The notes under the pieces were generated by a model, which was not told where the DNA came from, made no database searches, and worked only from the letters and a program-made list of their open reading frames with translations. Below, one piece after another: positions 26,256-34,923 of a DNA stretch of 64,000 bases. Location of the stretch: positions 4,773-68,772 of the forward strand of contig CACZBZ010000005.1 in NCBI GenBank assembly GCA_902779505.1, in the 5' to 3' direction. Numbering within the stretch: the first letter of the stretch is position 1; every line of letters begins with the position of its first letter. Both the position numbers and the translations under genes were made by a program. The stretch comes from an uncultured Lachnospiraceae bacterium (GTDB lineage: Bacteria; Bacillota; Clostridia; Lachnospirales; Lachnospiraceae).

Positions 26256-27680
26256 TTACCTTTCGTTTTCAAGAATGCCACAGAGTCTCTCGTATTCCTT
26301 CTCATCGATCACGTATTTCTTTTTAAGTATAAGCACTGCCGTTCCCATTGTGATTATGGGAATGATAACCATACCAAGTCTGAGAATTACAGTCTGATAT
26401 GTAGCAATGCCCGCCAGCAGATTGTTGGCCTCAGTCACTGCCGCTTCAGAGCTGATGGCTCCCTTATCAACTTCTATCTCAAGTCCCGATATCTTCTGAC
26501 TTACCGCATATATACCGCTGATTATGAGCACCAGCGCCGAGAGTCCCTGATTCACTCCGCCTGCAAGCTTTACCGAGAAAGAACGAACTGCGGATATGAC
26601 GCTGTCGTGTCTCTCATGGAACTTCACTTCATCGTATTCAATGGTATTGTTGACCATCACGATAATTGCAAGATTCATAAGGCCCTGGAAGAAGAAAAGC
26701 ATCAGTCCTATGGCATTGAGAAGCACCGTGTTCTTGGGCAGTATATATCCGTAAGACATAAGCAGAACATAGCCGATCACTATGCAAGTGATGGCCAGTT
26801 TTAACAACTGTTCCCTGACAAGTTTTTTTGTGAAAGTCTGGTAAAGCAGCTGAGCCAAGAGCATGCCCACACCGTACATTACCGTGAATAAGAATACCAG
26901 CGTACCGCTGTCGGAATAGCCGAATTCAACGTAGAAGAAATTGACACCGAATATAATGAGAAGACCGTTTCCTATGTTGAAAAGCAGACATGCGATTCCC
27001 GCTGCAACAAGCTGGTCGTTTCTCACGAATATATTGAACATTCCCTTTAAGGACAGTTTCTCTTTGTTGTCCTGTCTGGGTCTTTCTTTGACACCGAAAG
27101 TTGTAAGAAGCTGGAAAGCAATAAAACTTAAAGCAACTACAAAAGCTATCGTCCTGTAGGCTTTGACCGCATTACCCGCGATCACCATGGGTACTATACC
27201 CGCTACGGCGAACTGTCCCACGCTGCAGAAAACACTCATGGTAGTAACAAGAGAATCTCTGATTGCCGAATCACTGGACAGACTGGGAAGCATGCCCCAG
27301 TAAGATATGTCGTTCATGGTAAAGGTCATACCCCAACATAGATAACCTATTCCGTAGAAGGCAACAAAAGCCCAGCCCGAAGGTCTGATTGAGAAAAGGC
27401 ATATGATAACTATGGCGTTAAGAATACAGCCCAGCAGTATCCAGGGTCGGAATTTTCCCATCTTCATGTGCGTATTCTCAATAATGATCCCCATAAGCAG
27501 GTCGTTGACAGCATCCCAGATAAAACACACAACCATACATGCCGAGATTGCGGCGAACTGCGCCGTAGTCAGATTCATCGTGTACTGCACATAGAGCATT
27601 AAAAACATGTTGACCAGAGTATAGGCCGCATCTCTTCCCACTGCTCCCACGCAGTAGGACCATTTTGTCCTCTTATCCAT
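26256..27680 (-). CDS. GPH-family glycoside/oligosaccharide:cation symporter (MFS)
   Basis: 474 residues with about 12 membrane helices. The N-terminal GAVGRDAAYTLVNMFLMLY and the MGKFRPWILLG loop are typical of the glycoside-pentoside-hexuronide family. It lies directly upstream of the GH13 gene, so isomaltose- or maltose-type oligosaccharides are the likely cargo (inference). GGGAGGGAAG precedes the ATG. A terminator of the preceding purA gene separates it from the nitrogen island. Confidence 0.93.
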   Translation of the reverse strand: MDKRTKWSYCVGAVGRDAAYTLVNMFLMLYVQYTMNLTTAQFAAISACMVVCFIWDAVNDLLMGIIIENTHMKMGKFRPWILLGCILNAIVIICLFSIRPSGWAFVAFYGIGYLCWGMTFTMNDISYWGMLPSLSSDSAIRDSLVTTMSVFCSVGQFAVAGIVPMVIAGNAVKAYRTIAFVVALSFIAFQLLTTFGVKERPRQDNKEKLSLKGMFNIFVRNDQLVAAGIACLLFNIGNGLLIIFGVNFFYVEFGYSDSGTLVFLFTVMYGVGMLLAQLLYQTFTKKLVREQLLKLAITCIVIGYVLLMSYGYILPKNTVLLNAIGLMLFFFQGLMNLAIIVMVNNTIEYDEVKFHERHDSVISAVRSFSVKLAGGVNQGLSALVLIISGIYAVSQKISGLEIEVDKGAISSEAAVTEANNLLAGIATYQTVILRLGMVIIPIITMGTAVLILKKKYVIDEKEYERLCGILENER

Positions 27681-27699
27681 AACTTCCCTCCCAATTTTA

Positions 27700-27731
27700 T
27701 AAAGGGCCTCGGAAAATGATTTCCGAAGCCC
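27700..27731 (-). terminator. Terminator of purA
   Basis: GGGCTTCGGAAA (minus strand, from 27731) pairs with TTTCCGAGGCCC (to 27704) around a 4-base loop, followed by TTTATAAAATT. Confidence 0.85.
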
Positions 27732-27777
27732 TATAGTAAATAATCACTCAAGGGATGTGATTTAATTACTACCCATC

Positions 27778-29070
27778 TTATTTGCTGTATTTGCTCTTTC
27801 TGTAGATGATATCATCTCTGCTTGGTCCGTTGCTTACCATAGTGATAGGGAATCCGATCTGGTCCTCTACGAACTCAACATATTTTCTGCAGTTCTCAGG
27901 AAGTTCATCGTAGTTCTTGATACCTCTGATATCGCACTTCCATCCGGGAAGAGTCTTAAGAACGGGCTTAGCCTTTTCAAGAAGATGAGTAACAGGGAAG
28001 TCTGTTACAACCTCACCGTCGATCTCATATCCTACACATACCGGAATCTCATCAAGATATCCGAGTACATCAAGTACAGTGAATGCAACATCCGTTGTTC
28101 CCTGAAGTCTGCAACCGTACTTTGAAGCTACACAGTCGAACCAGCCCATTCTTCTGGGACGTCCCGTTGTTGCTCCGTACTCGCCGCCGTCTCCGCCGCG
28201 TCTTCTGAGTTCATCGGCCTCGTCACCGAATATCTCTGATACAAAAGCACCCGCACCTACTGCAGATGAATAAGCTTTACATACTGTAACAACCTGCTTG
28301 ATCTCGTAAGGAGGAAGTCCTGCACCTACCGCACCGTATCCTGCAAGTGTTGATGATGATGTAACCATGGGATAGATACCGTGATCGGGATCTTTAAGGG
28401 TACCAAGCTGACCCTCAAGAAGAACAGTCTTGCCTTCCTTAAGCGCATCGTTGATGAACAATGACACATCACCCACATAGGGCTTTACCATTTCCTTGTA
28501 CTCCATCAGAGTCTTAAAGAGTTCATCGGCATCAAGCAAAGGCTTGTGATAGAGATGCTCAAGAAGCACGTTCTTGGTCTCAACTACTCCCTTGATCTTC
28601 TCCTTAAGTCTGTCCTCATCAAAGAGTTCATTTACCTGGAAACCGATCTTGGCATATTTATCTGAGTAAAAAGGAGCGATACCTGACTTTGTTGAGCCGA
28701 ATGACTTACCTGCCAGTCTCTCCTCCTCATACTGATCAAAAAGAATATGATAAGGCATTACGATCTGTGCCCTGTCGGAAATCATGATCTTGGGAGCAGG
28801 AACACCCTTCTCCTCGATTGACTTGATCTCATTAAAAAGAATGGGAATATTGAGTGCAACACCGTTGCCTATAACGCTTGTTGTGTGCTGATAGAACACA
28901 CCTGAAGGAAGTGTGTGCAAAGCAAACTTTCCGTATTTGTTGACAATAGTATGTCCTGCATTTGCTCCGCCCTGAAATCTGACAATGATGTCAGCTTTTT
29001 CAGCAAGCATATCAGTGATCTTGCCCTTGCCTTCATCTCCCCAGTTAGCACCTACGACTGCCTTAACCAT
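27778..29070 (-). CDS. purA: Adenylosuccinate synthase
   Basis: Condenses IMP with aspartate using GTP, the first step to AMP. VVGANWGDEGKGK near the N-terminus is the GTP loop, and FQGGANAGHT, LLEGQLGTLKDPDHG and the TGRPRRMGWFD segment are conserved. I start at ATG 29068-29070 (430 residues) with AGGAGG 12 bases upstream; the 8 extra codons of the open frame are not conserved. A LacI/PurR-like palindrome sits just upstream. It is downstream of dapL, and purB lies on the other strand across glnA. Confidence 0.97.
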   Translation of the reverse strand: MVKAVVGANWGDEGKGKITDMLAEKADIIVRFQGGANAGHTIVNKYGKFALHTLPSGVFYQHTTSVIGNGVALNIPILFNEIKSIEEKGVPAPKIMISDRAQIVMPYHILFDQYEEERLAGKSFGSTKSGIAPFYSDKYAKIGFQVNELFDEDRLKEKIKGVVETKNVLLEHLYHKPLLDADELFKTLMEYKEMVKPYVGDVSLFINDALKEGKTVLLEGQLGTLKDPDHGIYPMVTSSSTLAGYGAVGAGLPPYEIKQVVTVCKAYSSAVGAGAFVSEIFGDEADELRRRGGDGGEYGATTGRPRRMGWFDCVASKYGCRLQGTTDVAFTVLDVLGYLDEIPVCVGYEIDGEVVTDFPVTHLLEKAKPVLKTLPGWKCDIRGIKNYDELPENCRKYVEFVEDQIGFPITMVSNGPSRDDIIYRKSKYSK

Positions 29071-29094
29071 ATAACCTTTATACCTCCTACTCAT

Positions 29095-29114
29095 TTGAGT
29101 AAACGTTTATTCAA
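29095..29114. promoter_or_regulatory. Palindromic operator candidate upstream of purA
   Basis: TTGAGTAAACGTTTATTCAA is a 20-bp palindrome with one mismatched pair. Its AAACGTTT centre is typical of LacI/PurR-family operators. It lies 6 bases upstream of the purA ribosome site. No regulator is encoded nearby. Confidence 0.5.
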
Positions 29115-29131
29115 TGCAAACCTTCGATCCG

Positions 29132-30352
29132 CTAAAAGGTCATACTCTTAATTCTGTCCACGGCTTCCACAGTCTTGTCTCTGTCTCCGAACGCCGTCAG
29201 TCTGAAGTATCCTTCACCGTGAGGACCGAAACCTACACCGGGAGTTCCCACAACGGAAATCCCATAGAGAAGTTTATCAAAAAATTCCCAACTACTCAAG
29301 TGATTTGGAGTCTTTAACCATACATATGGCGAATTTTTTCCTCCGTATACTTCATATCCCGCTTCTTCCAGATTGCTTCTGATATATTCGGCATTGTTCA
29401 TGTAGTAGTCTATCTGGGCTCTGAGCTCCTTTTTTCCTGCCTCCGAATACACTGCTTCCCCCGCCTTCTGTACGATATAGGGAGCGCCGTTATATTTTGT
29501 ACCGTGTCTTCTTCTCCAGAGAGCATTAAGAGATACACCCTCTCTCTCCAGTTCCTTCGGCACTACCGTGTATCCAAGTCTTAAGCCTGTGAATCCGGCA
29601 TTTTTAGAAAAAGAATGAATCTCAATCGCGCAGGTTTTTGCACCTTCACATTCATATATCGAATGGGGTATGTCGTCCTCTGCGATATAAGCTTCATAAG
29701 CCGCATCGTATATTATTACGGCTCCTGTCTTGTTGGCATGATCCACCCATTTCTGCAGATCATCTTTTTTGATTACAGTGCCCGTAGGGTTGTTGGGATA
29801 GCAGAGATATATGATATCCACATGTTCCTTAGGAATCTCAGCTACGAATCCGTTCTCCGCTGTACAGGGCATATAGACCAGATCCTTCCATCTGTCCAAA
29901 TCCTCATCAAAATTCTTAATACGGCCCGCCATAACATTGGAGTCCACATATACGGGATAGACAGGGTCACATACCGCCACCACATTGTCTGTGGAGAAGA
30001 GTTCCTGAATATTACCGCTGTCGGACTTGGCTCCGTCGGATACAAATATCTCATCTTCTTCTATGTCACAGCCTCTTGCTTTGAAGTCATTGTCCACAAT
30101 GGCTTTTCTCAAAAAATCGTAGCCCAGGTCGGGTGCATAGCCTTTAAATGTTGCCGCGCTTCCCATCTCATCCACGGCACTGTGAAGTGCATTTATTATG
30201 CTGGGAGCGATGGGTCTTGTAACATCTCCTATACCCAGCCTGATTATGGGAAGTGCCGGTCCCTTACTTTCGTATTCTCTTACTTTTCTTGCGATGTCAG
30301 AAAAAAGATATGATCCTCTGAGTCTGCAATAATCCTGATTAATCTTAGCCAT
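29132..30352 (-). CDS. dapL: LL-diaminopimelate aminotransferase
   Basis: PLP enzyme converting tetrahydrodipicolinate and glutamate directly to LL-diaminopimelate for lysine and peptidoglycan. The family start NQDYCRLRGSYLFSDIARKV, RLGIGDVTRP, SDGAKSDSGN, CYPNNPTGTV and the PLP-lysine region EIHSFSKNAGFTGLRLGYTV are present. The start at 30350-30352 gives 406 residues, the usual length is ~410, and GGAG lies 9 bases upstream. It comes 4 bases after dapF, which makes the next intermediate, so both are one unit. Confidence 0.96.
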   Translation of the reverse strand: MAKINQDYCRLRGSYLFSDIARKVREYESKGPALPIIRLGIGDVTRPIAPSIINALHSAVDEMGSAATFKGYAPDLGYDFLRKAIVDNDFKARGCDIEEDEIFVSDGAKSDSGNIQELFSTDNVVAVCDPVYPVYVDSNVMAGRIKNFDEDLDRWKDLVYMPCTAENGFVAEIPKEHVDIIYLCYPNNPTGTVIKKDDLQKWVDHANKTGAVIIYDAAYEAYIAEDDIPHSIYECEGAKTCAIEIHSFSKNAGFTGLRLGYTVVPKELEREGVSLNALWRRRHGTKYNGAPYIVQKAGEAVYSEAGKKELRAQIDYYMNNAEYIRSNLEEAGYEVYGGKNSPYVWLKTPNHLSSWEFFDKLLYGISVVGTPGVGFGPHGEGYFRLTAFGDRDKTVEAVDRIKSMTF

Positions 30353-30356
30353 TTTC

Positions 30357-31214
30357 TTATTCTCCGATCTCGACCTCTCCGTCAAATACTGTGGTTGCCG
30401 GTCCGGTCATAAATACATGATTAGTCTCTCTGTCCCAATTTATCTTTACTTCTCCTCCGAGAACATGAACAGTCACTTCATCCTCTGTGAGTCCGTTAAG
30501 GATACAGGCCACAGCCGTTGCACAACATCCGGTGCCGCAGCAGAGGGTCTCGCCCGTTCCTCTTTCCCAGACTCTCATCTCCACATTTTTTCTATCCAGG
30601 ATCTTAACGAATTCGGCGTTGACTCTCTTGGGGAAAAGCTTGTGGAATTCAATCAGTGGTCCGTAGCTTAATACAAGATCCGGATCACAGAACATAACCG
30701 TATGAGGGTTGCCCATTGACACACATGTCATTTCGAATGTCCTGTCATCCACTTGCACCTTTCTTGCGACGAATCTGTCTGTCTTCTCATCACAGACAAC
30801 AGGAATAAGTTCGGGCTCAAGTATGGGTTCTCCCATATCCACTTTCACCTCTTTTACTTCTCCGTCCGGTGCATCAAGGGTAATATATTTTTTCTTGCCC
30901 ATACTTTCGATAACAAAATTCTCTCTGTTCGTCATTCTGTTATCGTATACGTATTTGGCTACACATCTTATTCCGTTACCGCACATCTCGGCTCTGCTGC
31001 CGTCGGCATTGAACATCTCCATCTCGAAGTCCGCAATCTCTGAGGGGTTGATGAATATCACTCCGTCGGAACCTATTCCGAAATGTCTGTCGCTGAGCTT
31101 TCTTACCATATCCGGCTTTTTATCTTTGGGAACAGAATATTCGAATCCGTTCACATAGATATAGTCATTTCCGCATCCATGCATTTTCGTAAATTTAATT
31201 TTCATCTTCGTCAC
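30357..31214 (-). CDS. dapF: Diaminopimelate epimerase
   Basis: Converts LL- to meso-diaminopimelate. Both active-site cysteines are visible: EMCGNGIRC in the first half and LCCGTGCCA in the second. KMHGCGNDYIYVNGF opens the fold. The frame starts with GTG at 31212-31214, five bases after AAGGA; ATG at 31203-31205 is an alternative three codons later. 285 residues. It lies 17 bases after the ANTAR regulator, in the glnA transcription unit. Confidence 0.96.
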   Translation of the reverse strand: MTKMKIKFTKMHGCGNDYIYVNGFEYSVPKDKKPDMVRKLSDRHFGIGSDGVIFINPSEIADFEMEMFNADGSRAEMCGNGIRCVAKYVYDNRMTNRENFVIESMGKKKYITLDAPDGEVKEVKVDMGEPILEPELIPVVCDEKTDRFVARKVQVDDRTFEMTCVSMGNPHTVMFCDPDLVLSYGPLIEFHKLFPKRVNAEFVKILDRKNVEMRVWERGTGETLCCGTGCCATAVACILNGLTEDEVTVHVLGGEVKINWDRETNHVFMTGPATTVFDGEVEIGE

Positions 31215-31231
31215 CTAAGTCCTTGTATTTT

Positions 31232-31777
31232 TTACTGCGAATTAAGCGTCAATATCATCTGAGCACTCTCTACAAAAGTTCTGCCCATATCCATGCTGTT
31301 CTTCTGGATATATCTGAAAGCCTCCGGTTCCGTCATACCGTTTCTCTCCATAAGCAGATGCTTGGCTTCAAGTATGAGTTTCTCTTCTTCCTCAGTCCTT
31401 TTGCGAGGCTTGGTTGATTTCTTTTTCTTCCTTTCATAGGGGGCTGTAATCATATCCACCGTGGATATAAGCTCACTCATTTTGAAAGGTATCGGCAGTT
31501 TAACAACAGCTCCGGAGTCCGTATCTACCGTCATATCTTTGGTTAACAGTATGATTCCGAATCCGGAAGGAATGCAGTATTCAAGTTCTATGATGCTCAT
31601 ATCCTTCAGTGTCTTTGTGCATATGACAACACCATATTCTCTTTCACCCGCAAGTCGTAAGATCTCTGCTGCCGTGTGGCACACCTCGATCTCGTGATAC
31701 ATTCCCATGCCGGTCAGTCTGTCTTTAAGCCGCTTCGCATCTTCACTCTTAGGCATTGCAATAAGCACACTACCCAT
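31232..31777 (-). CDS. ANTAR-domain antiterminator with degenerate receiver domain
   Basis: Residues 1-~115 fold like a response-regulator receiver and ~125-181 form the RNA-binding ANTAR domain (EEKLILEAKHLLMERNGMTE, PEAFRYIQKNSM). The receiver lacks the usual acidic pair after strand 1 (it reads LIAMPKSED). The phospho-acceptor position at the end of strand 3 reads VICTKTLKD rather than a D-x-x-x-P/D site, so control by phosphorylation is unlikely. The gene follows glnA by 51 bases. ANTAR proteins bind hexaloop hairpins and prevent termination, and six such hairpins occur in leaders within this window (glnA, glnN, amt, purF). Confidence 0.92.
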   Translation of the reverse strand: MGSVLIAMPKSEDAKRLKDRLTGMGMYHEIEVCHTAAEILRLAGEREYGVVICTKTLKDMSIIELEYCIPSGFGIILLTKDMTVDTDSGAVVKLPIPFKMSELISTVDMITAPYERKKKKSTKPRKRTEEEEKLILEAKHLLMERNGMTEPEAFRYIQKNSMDMGRTFVESAQMILTLNSQ

Positions 31778-31828
31778 AAATAATTCTCCCGGTCAAAAGA
31801 TTTTTATTTTGCGAAGTTACCTGCGTTT

Positions 31829-33097
31829 CTATACCAGATATCTGTTAATCTCCCACTCCGATACCTGAATCATGTATTCTTTCCATTCAGCCTTCTTGAC
31901 ATCTATGTAGAGTTTTGTAAGCTCCTCACCCAGAGCTTCCTTCATCAGCTCATCCTTTTCCATGTGCTTTATGGCACTTTCAAGGCTCTCGGGAAGTTTT
32001 CTTGTCTTGGGAATGCTGTCCGGAGATATCTTCTTTTCGATTCCGTCAAGACCCGCTGCAATACATACCGCTATCTCCAGATAAGGATTGGCGGAACTGT
32101 CGGGGAATCTGAGTTCCACCTTGTTCTCACCAAGGCATCTCTGAAGCTTTATAAGGGCATTCTTACCATTGACTGCCCAGTCGATATTCCCTGGTGCTTC
32201 GAAGCCCGAAAGAATTCTTTTATATGAATTGACAATGGGATTGGTGATAGCGCAAAGTGCGGGAGCATGACTCATGATTCCGCCTATGAAATACTTTGCC
32301 GTATCAGATATCTCCCCATTCTTAGCGCTGTCAAAAAGATTGACTCCGTTCCTGTACATAGCAAACTTGGTGTGCATTCCGCTTCCTGCCGCATCAGCCT
32401 TGGGCTTGGGCATGAAAGACGCACAGAGGCCGAATCTCTTGGCAATGGAACGAACAGCGAATCTGAATGTAATAACCGCATCGGCTGCATCAACGCTCTC
32501 ACCCTGCATAAAATCTATCTCATGCTGAGCAGATGCTCTCTCATGGTGAGAAGATTCAACCTTGAATCCCAGCTCCTCCAGTGTGAGCACCATATCTCTT
32601 CTTGCATTCTCTCCGAAGTCCACCGGTCCCACATCAAGATAACCCGCATTCTCGTGGGTCAGTGTGGTGGGATTACCGTTCTCATCCGTATGGAAGAGGA
32701 AGAATTCACATTCCGTATTAACTGCAAAAGTGAAGCCCTTGGCTTCGGCTTCTTTTACCACTTTCTTAAGTACGCTTCTGGGACTCATCTCAAAGAGCTT
32801 TCCGTCCTCATAAGCCAGATCACATATCATCTTTGCAACTTTTCCCTGCTGGGGTCTCCAGGGCAGGATTACAAATGTATCGGGATCCGGTACGAGATAG
32901 AGATCTGTATCGACACTGACCAGTCCGTCGAACAGCGCTCCTCCTTCAATACTGAATTCATTGTCCATGGCCCTCTTTATCTGATCCGGAGTGATGGCTA
33001 TGTTCTTGAGATTTCCCCACACGTCCGTGAACTGAAGCCTGATAAATTCCACGTCTTCTTCTTCGATCATATTTAATATCTGGTCTTTTGTTTTCAT
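31829..33097 (-). CDS. glnA: Glutamine synthetase type I
   Basis: ATP-dependent amidation of glutamate. N-terminal beta-grasp (FIRLQFTDVWGNLKN) and catalytic domain with FFL/NTECEFFL, HHERASAQHEIDF, GSGMH, TNPIVNSYKR and VELRFPDSSANPYLE. 422 residues is about 20 short of common GlnA. The region that usually reads W-S-x-x-N-R-S-x-x-x-R is WAVNGKNALIKL here, and the NLYDLP adenylylation motif is absent, as expected for Firmicutes. GGAGGG precedes ATG. It is transcribed from 33243-33271 through a leader with two hexaloop-terminator modules. Confidence 0.93.
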   Translation of the reverse strand: MKTKDQILNMIEEEDVEFIRLQFTDVWGNLKNIAITPDQIKRAMDNEFSIEGGALFDGLVSVDTDLYLVPDPDTFVILPWRPQQGKVAKMICDLAYEDGKLFEMSPRSVLKKVVKEAEAKGFTFAVNTECEFFLFHTDENGNPTTLTHENAGYLDVGPVDFGENARRDMVLTLEELGFKVESSHHERASAQHEIDFMQGESVDAADAVITFRFAVRSIAKRFGLCASFMPKPKADAAGSGMHTKFAMYRNGVNLFDSAKNGEISDTAKYFIGGIMSHAPALCAITNPIVNSYKRILSGFEAPGNIDWAVNGKNALIKLQRCLGENKVELRFPDSSANPYLEIAVCIAAGLDGIEKKISPDSIPKTRKLPESLESAIKHMEKDELMKEALGEELTKLYIDVKKAEWKEYMIQVSEWEINRYLV

Positions 33098-33110
33098 CTT
33101 CCCTCCTGAA

Positions 33111-33237
33111 TAAAAAAAAGGCGCATGTGACCTGTCAAACAGTCACAAACGCCTCTTTGCATTGCTATAATTACCTTATGAAAATAAAAAAACGTCTTGG
33201 CGGAATATTACCATTCCATCAAGACGCCTTTGCCTCG
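33111..33237 (-). promoter_or_regulatory. glnA leader: two tandem ANTAR-type hexaloop / terminator modules
   Basis: The predicted RNA start is near 33237. Module 1: hairpin GAGGC-AAAGGC-GTCTT (33236-33221), whose 3' part overlaps terminator arm CGTCTTG (33226-33220), which pairs with CAAGACG (33199-33193) followed by T7. Module 2: hairpin AATGC-AAAGAG-GCGTT (33163-33148) overlapping a GC-rich terminator that ends in T8 (33118-33111). Both loops have A at position 1 and G at position 4, the ANTAR recognition rule. Forming the loop hairpin and the terminator are mutually exclusive, so a bound ANTAR protein would permit glnA expression. Confidence 0.8.
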
Positions 33238-33242
33238 GACTT

Positions 33243-33271
33243 ATTTTATCTCATTCCCCGCCATATGACAA
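33243..33271 (-). promoter_or_regulatory. Promoter of glnA
   Basis: Minus-strand -35 TTGTCA (33266-33271) and -10 TAAAAT (33243-33248), spacer 17 bp. The first hexaloop hairpin begins about 6-7 bases after the -10. Confidence 0.75.
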
Positions 33272-33280
33272 GCCTTATTT

Positions 33281-33325
33281 CTGCTTTTTTGCTGGTATAT
33301 GGAGAGACTTTATGGCATAATATAC
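33281..33325 (+). promoter_or_regulatory. Promoter-like element upstream of purB, shared with the DHH gene
   Basis: A 45-bp block starting CTGCTTTTTTGCTGGTATAT and ending with GACTTT-A-TGG-C-ATAATATA. It matches 54252-54296 at 36 of 45 positions. A -10-like CATAAT is at 33316-33321, but no standard -35 is found at 16-18 bp. It lies about 50 bases before the purB ATG. Confidence 0.6.
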
Positions 33326-33374
33326 AGGGTATCTTAGGATACTCTTAGAAAAACACCGATAAAGGAGAACCTAC

Positions 33375-34829
33375 ATGAGCAATACAGACAGATACATCAG
33401 TCCTTTTTCAGAGAGATATGCTTCTCCCGAGATGCAGTTCATCTTCAGCCAGGACAAGAAATTCAGCACCTGGAGAAAACTGTGGATCGCACTTGCGGAG
33501 ACAGAGATGGAACTTGGCCTGTCCCAGGACGGCAAGCCTGTTATAACACAGGAAATGATCGACGAGATGAAATCTCACATCACAGACATCAATTACGATG
33601 TGGCAAAAGAACGTGAGAAGCAGGTTCGTCACGATGTAATGAGTCATGTATATGCATACGGTAAGCAGTGTCCCAAGGCTGCCGGAATAATCCATCTTGG
33701 TGCAACAAGCTGCTATGTAGGTGACAATACTGATATCATCATAATGAGAGATGCTCTTACTCTTGTTCGACGCAAGCTTATCAATGTTATCGCTGAACTT
33801 GCCAAGTTCGCCGATAGTTACAAGGCTTTACCTACACTTGCCTTTACACATTTCCAGCCTGCTCAGCCTACAACAGTGGGAAAAAGAGCAAGCCTTTGGA
33901 TGCAGGAATTCCTTATGGATTTCCAGGATCTGGAATATGTCCTTGGCTCTTTAAAACTTCTTGGATGTAAGGGAACCACGGGAACTCAGGCATCTTTCAA
34001 GGAGCTCTTTAATAACGACAAAGAAAAACTGGATAAGATCGATCCCATGATTGCTTCAAAGATGGGCTTCGATGACTGTTATCCCGTATCGGGTCAGACC
34101 TATTCCAGAAAAGTGGACACCAGAGTTGTTAACGTGCTTGCGGGCATAGCCGCTTCAGCTCACAAGATGTCCAATGATATACGTCTTCTTCAGCACCTTA
34201 AGGAGATTGAAGAACCCTTCGAGAAGAATCAGATCGGCTCGTCTGCAATGGCATATAAGCGTAACCCCATGAGATCTGAGAGAATCGCTTCTCTTTCAAG
34301 ATATGTGATCGTGGATGCACTTAACCCCGCCATTACATCCGCTACTCAGTGGTTCGAGAGAACTCTGGACGATTCGGCCAACAAGAGAATCTCCATTGCG
34401 GAAGGCTTCATGGCAATAGACGGTGTTCTCGACCTCTGTCTCAACGTAACGGACGGACTTGTAGTCAATGAAAAAGTTATCGAGAAGCGCCTGAGAAGCG
34501 AGCTTCCTTTCATGGCAACGGAAAATATCATGATGGATGCCGTTAAGGAAGGCGGCAATCGTCAGGAACTTCATGAGGAGATAAGAAAGCTCAGCATGCA
34601 GGCCGGTGAGACCGTTAAAAAGAAAGGTCTTGAAAATAATCTTCTTGAACTCATCGCAGACTGTGATGCATTCAACCTTACACTGGATGAGCTTAACAGC
34701 TACATGGTTCCTTCAAATTACGTGGGAAGATCTGCAGAGCAGGTTGATAACTTCCTTGAGAATTACATCAATCCCATACTTGATGCCAACAAAGATATCC
34801 TGGGAATCAAGGCTGAGATCAACGTATAA
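33375..34829 (+). CDS. purB: Adenylosuccinate lyase
   Basis: Fumarase-superfamily enzyme used twice in purine synthesis (SAICAR to AICAR, adenylosuccinate to AMP). The signature SSAMAYKRNPMRSERI and segments THFQPAQPTTVGKR and GATSCYVGDNTD are present; 484 residues. RBS AAAGGAG precedes ATG. It is the only intact long plus-strand gene, placed between the glnA leader and the gltD 3' end. It ends at a terminator that also serves gltD. Confidence 0.97.
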   Translation: MSNTDRYISPFSERYASPEMQFIFSQDKKFSTWRKLWIALAETEMELGLSQDGKPVITQEMIDEMKSHITDINYDVAKEREKQVRHDVMSHVYAYGKQCPKAAGIIHLGATSCYVGDNTDIIIMRDALTLVRRKLINVIAELAKFADSYKALPTLAFTHFQPAQPTTVGKRASLWMQEFLMDFQDLEYVLGSLKLLGCKGTTGTQASFKELFNNDKEKLDKIDPMIASKMGFDDCYPVSGQTYSRKVDTRVVNVLAGIAASAHKMSNDIRLLQHLKEIEEPFEKNQIGSSAMAYKRNPMRSERIASLSRYVIVDALNPAITSATQWFERTLDDSANKRISIAEGFMAIDGVLDLCLNVTDGLVVNEKVIEKRLRSELPFMATENIMMDAVKEGGNRQELHEEIRKLSMQAGETVKKKGLENNLLELIADCDAFNLTLDELNSYMVPSNYVGRSAEQVDNFLENYINPILDANKDILGIKAEINV

Positions 34830-34853
34830 ATTCATAAAAATCTATGATATAAG

Positions 34854-34890
34854 AAAGATCCTGTATCGCCATGATACAGGATCTTTTATT
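34854..34890. terminator. Bidirectional terminator between purB and gltD
   Basis: Stem AAAGATCCTGTATC / GATACAGGATCTTT around a 5-base loop, with T-rich sequence on both sides: TTTTATTTT after purB on plus, TTTCTTATAT after gltD on minus. Confidence 0.85.
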
Positions 34891-34923
34891 TTGGATCTTA
34901 TTAAGACTAAAGCCTCGATTGAT

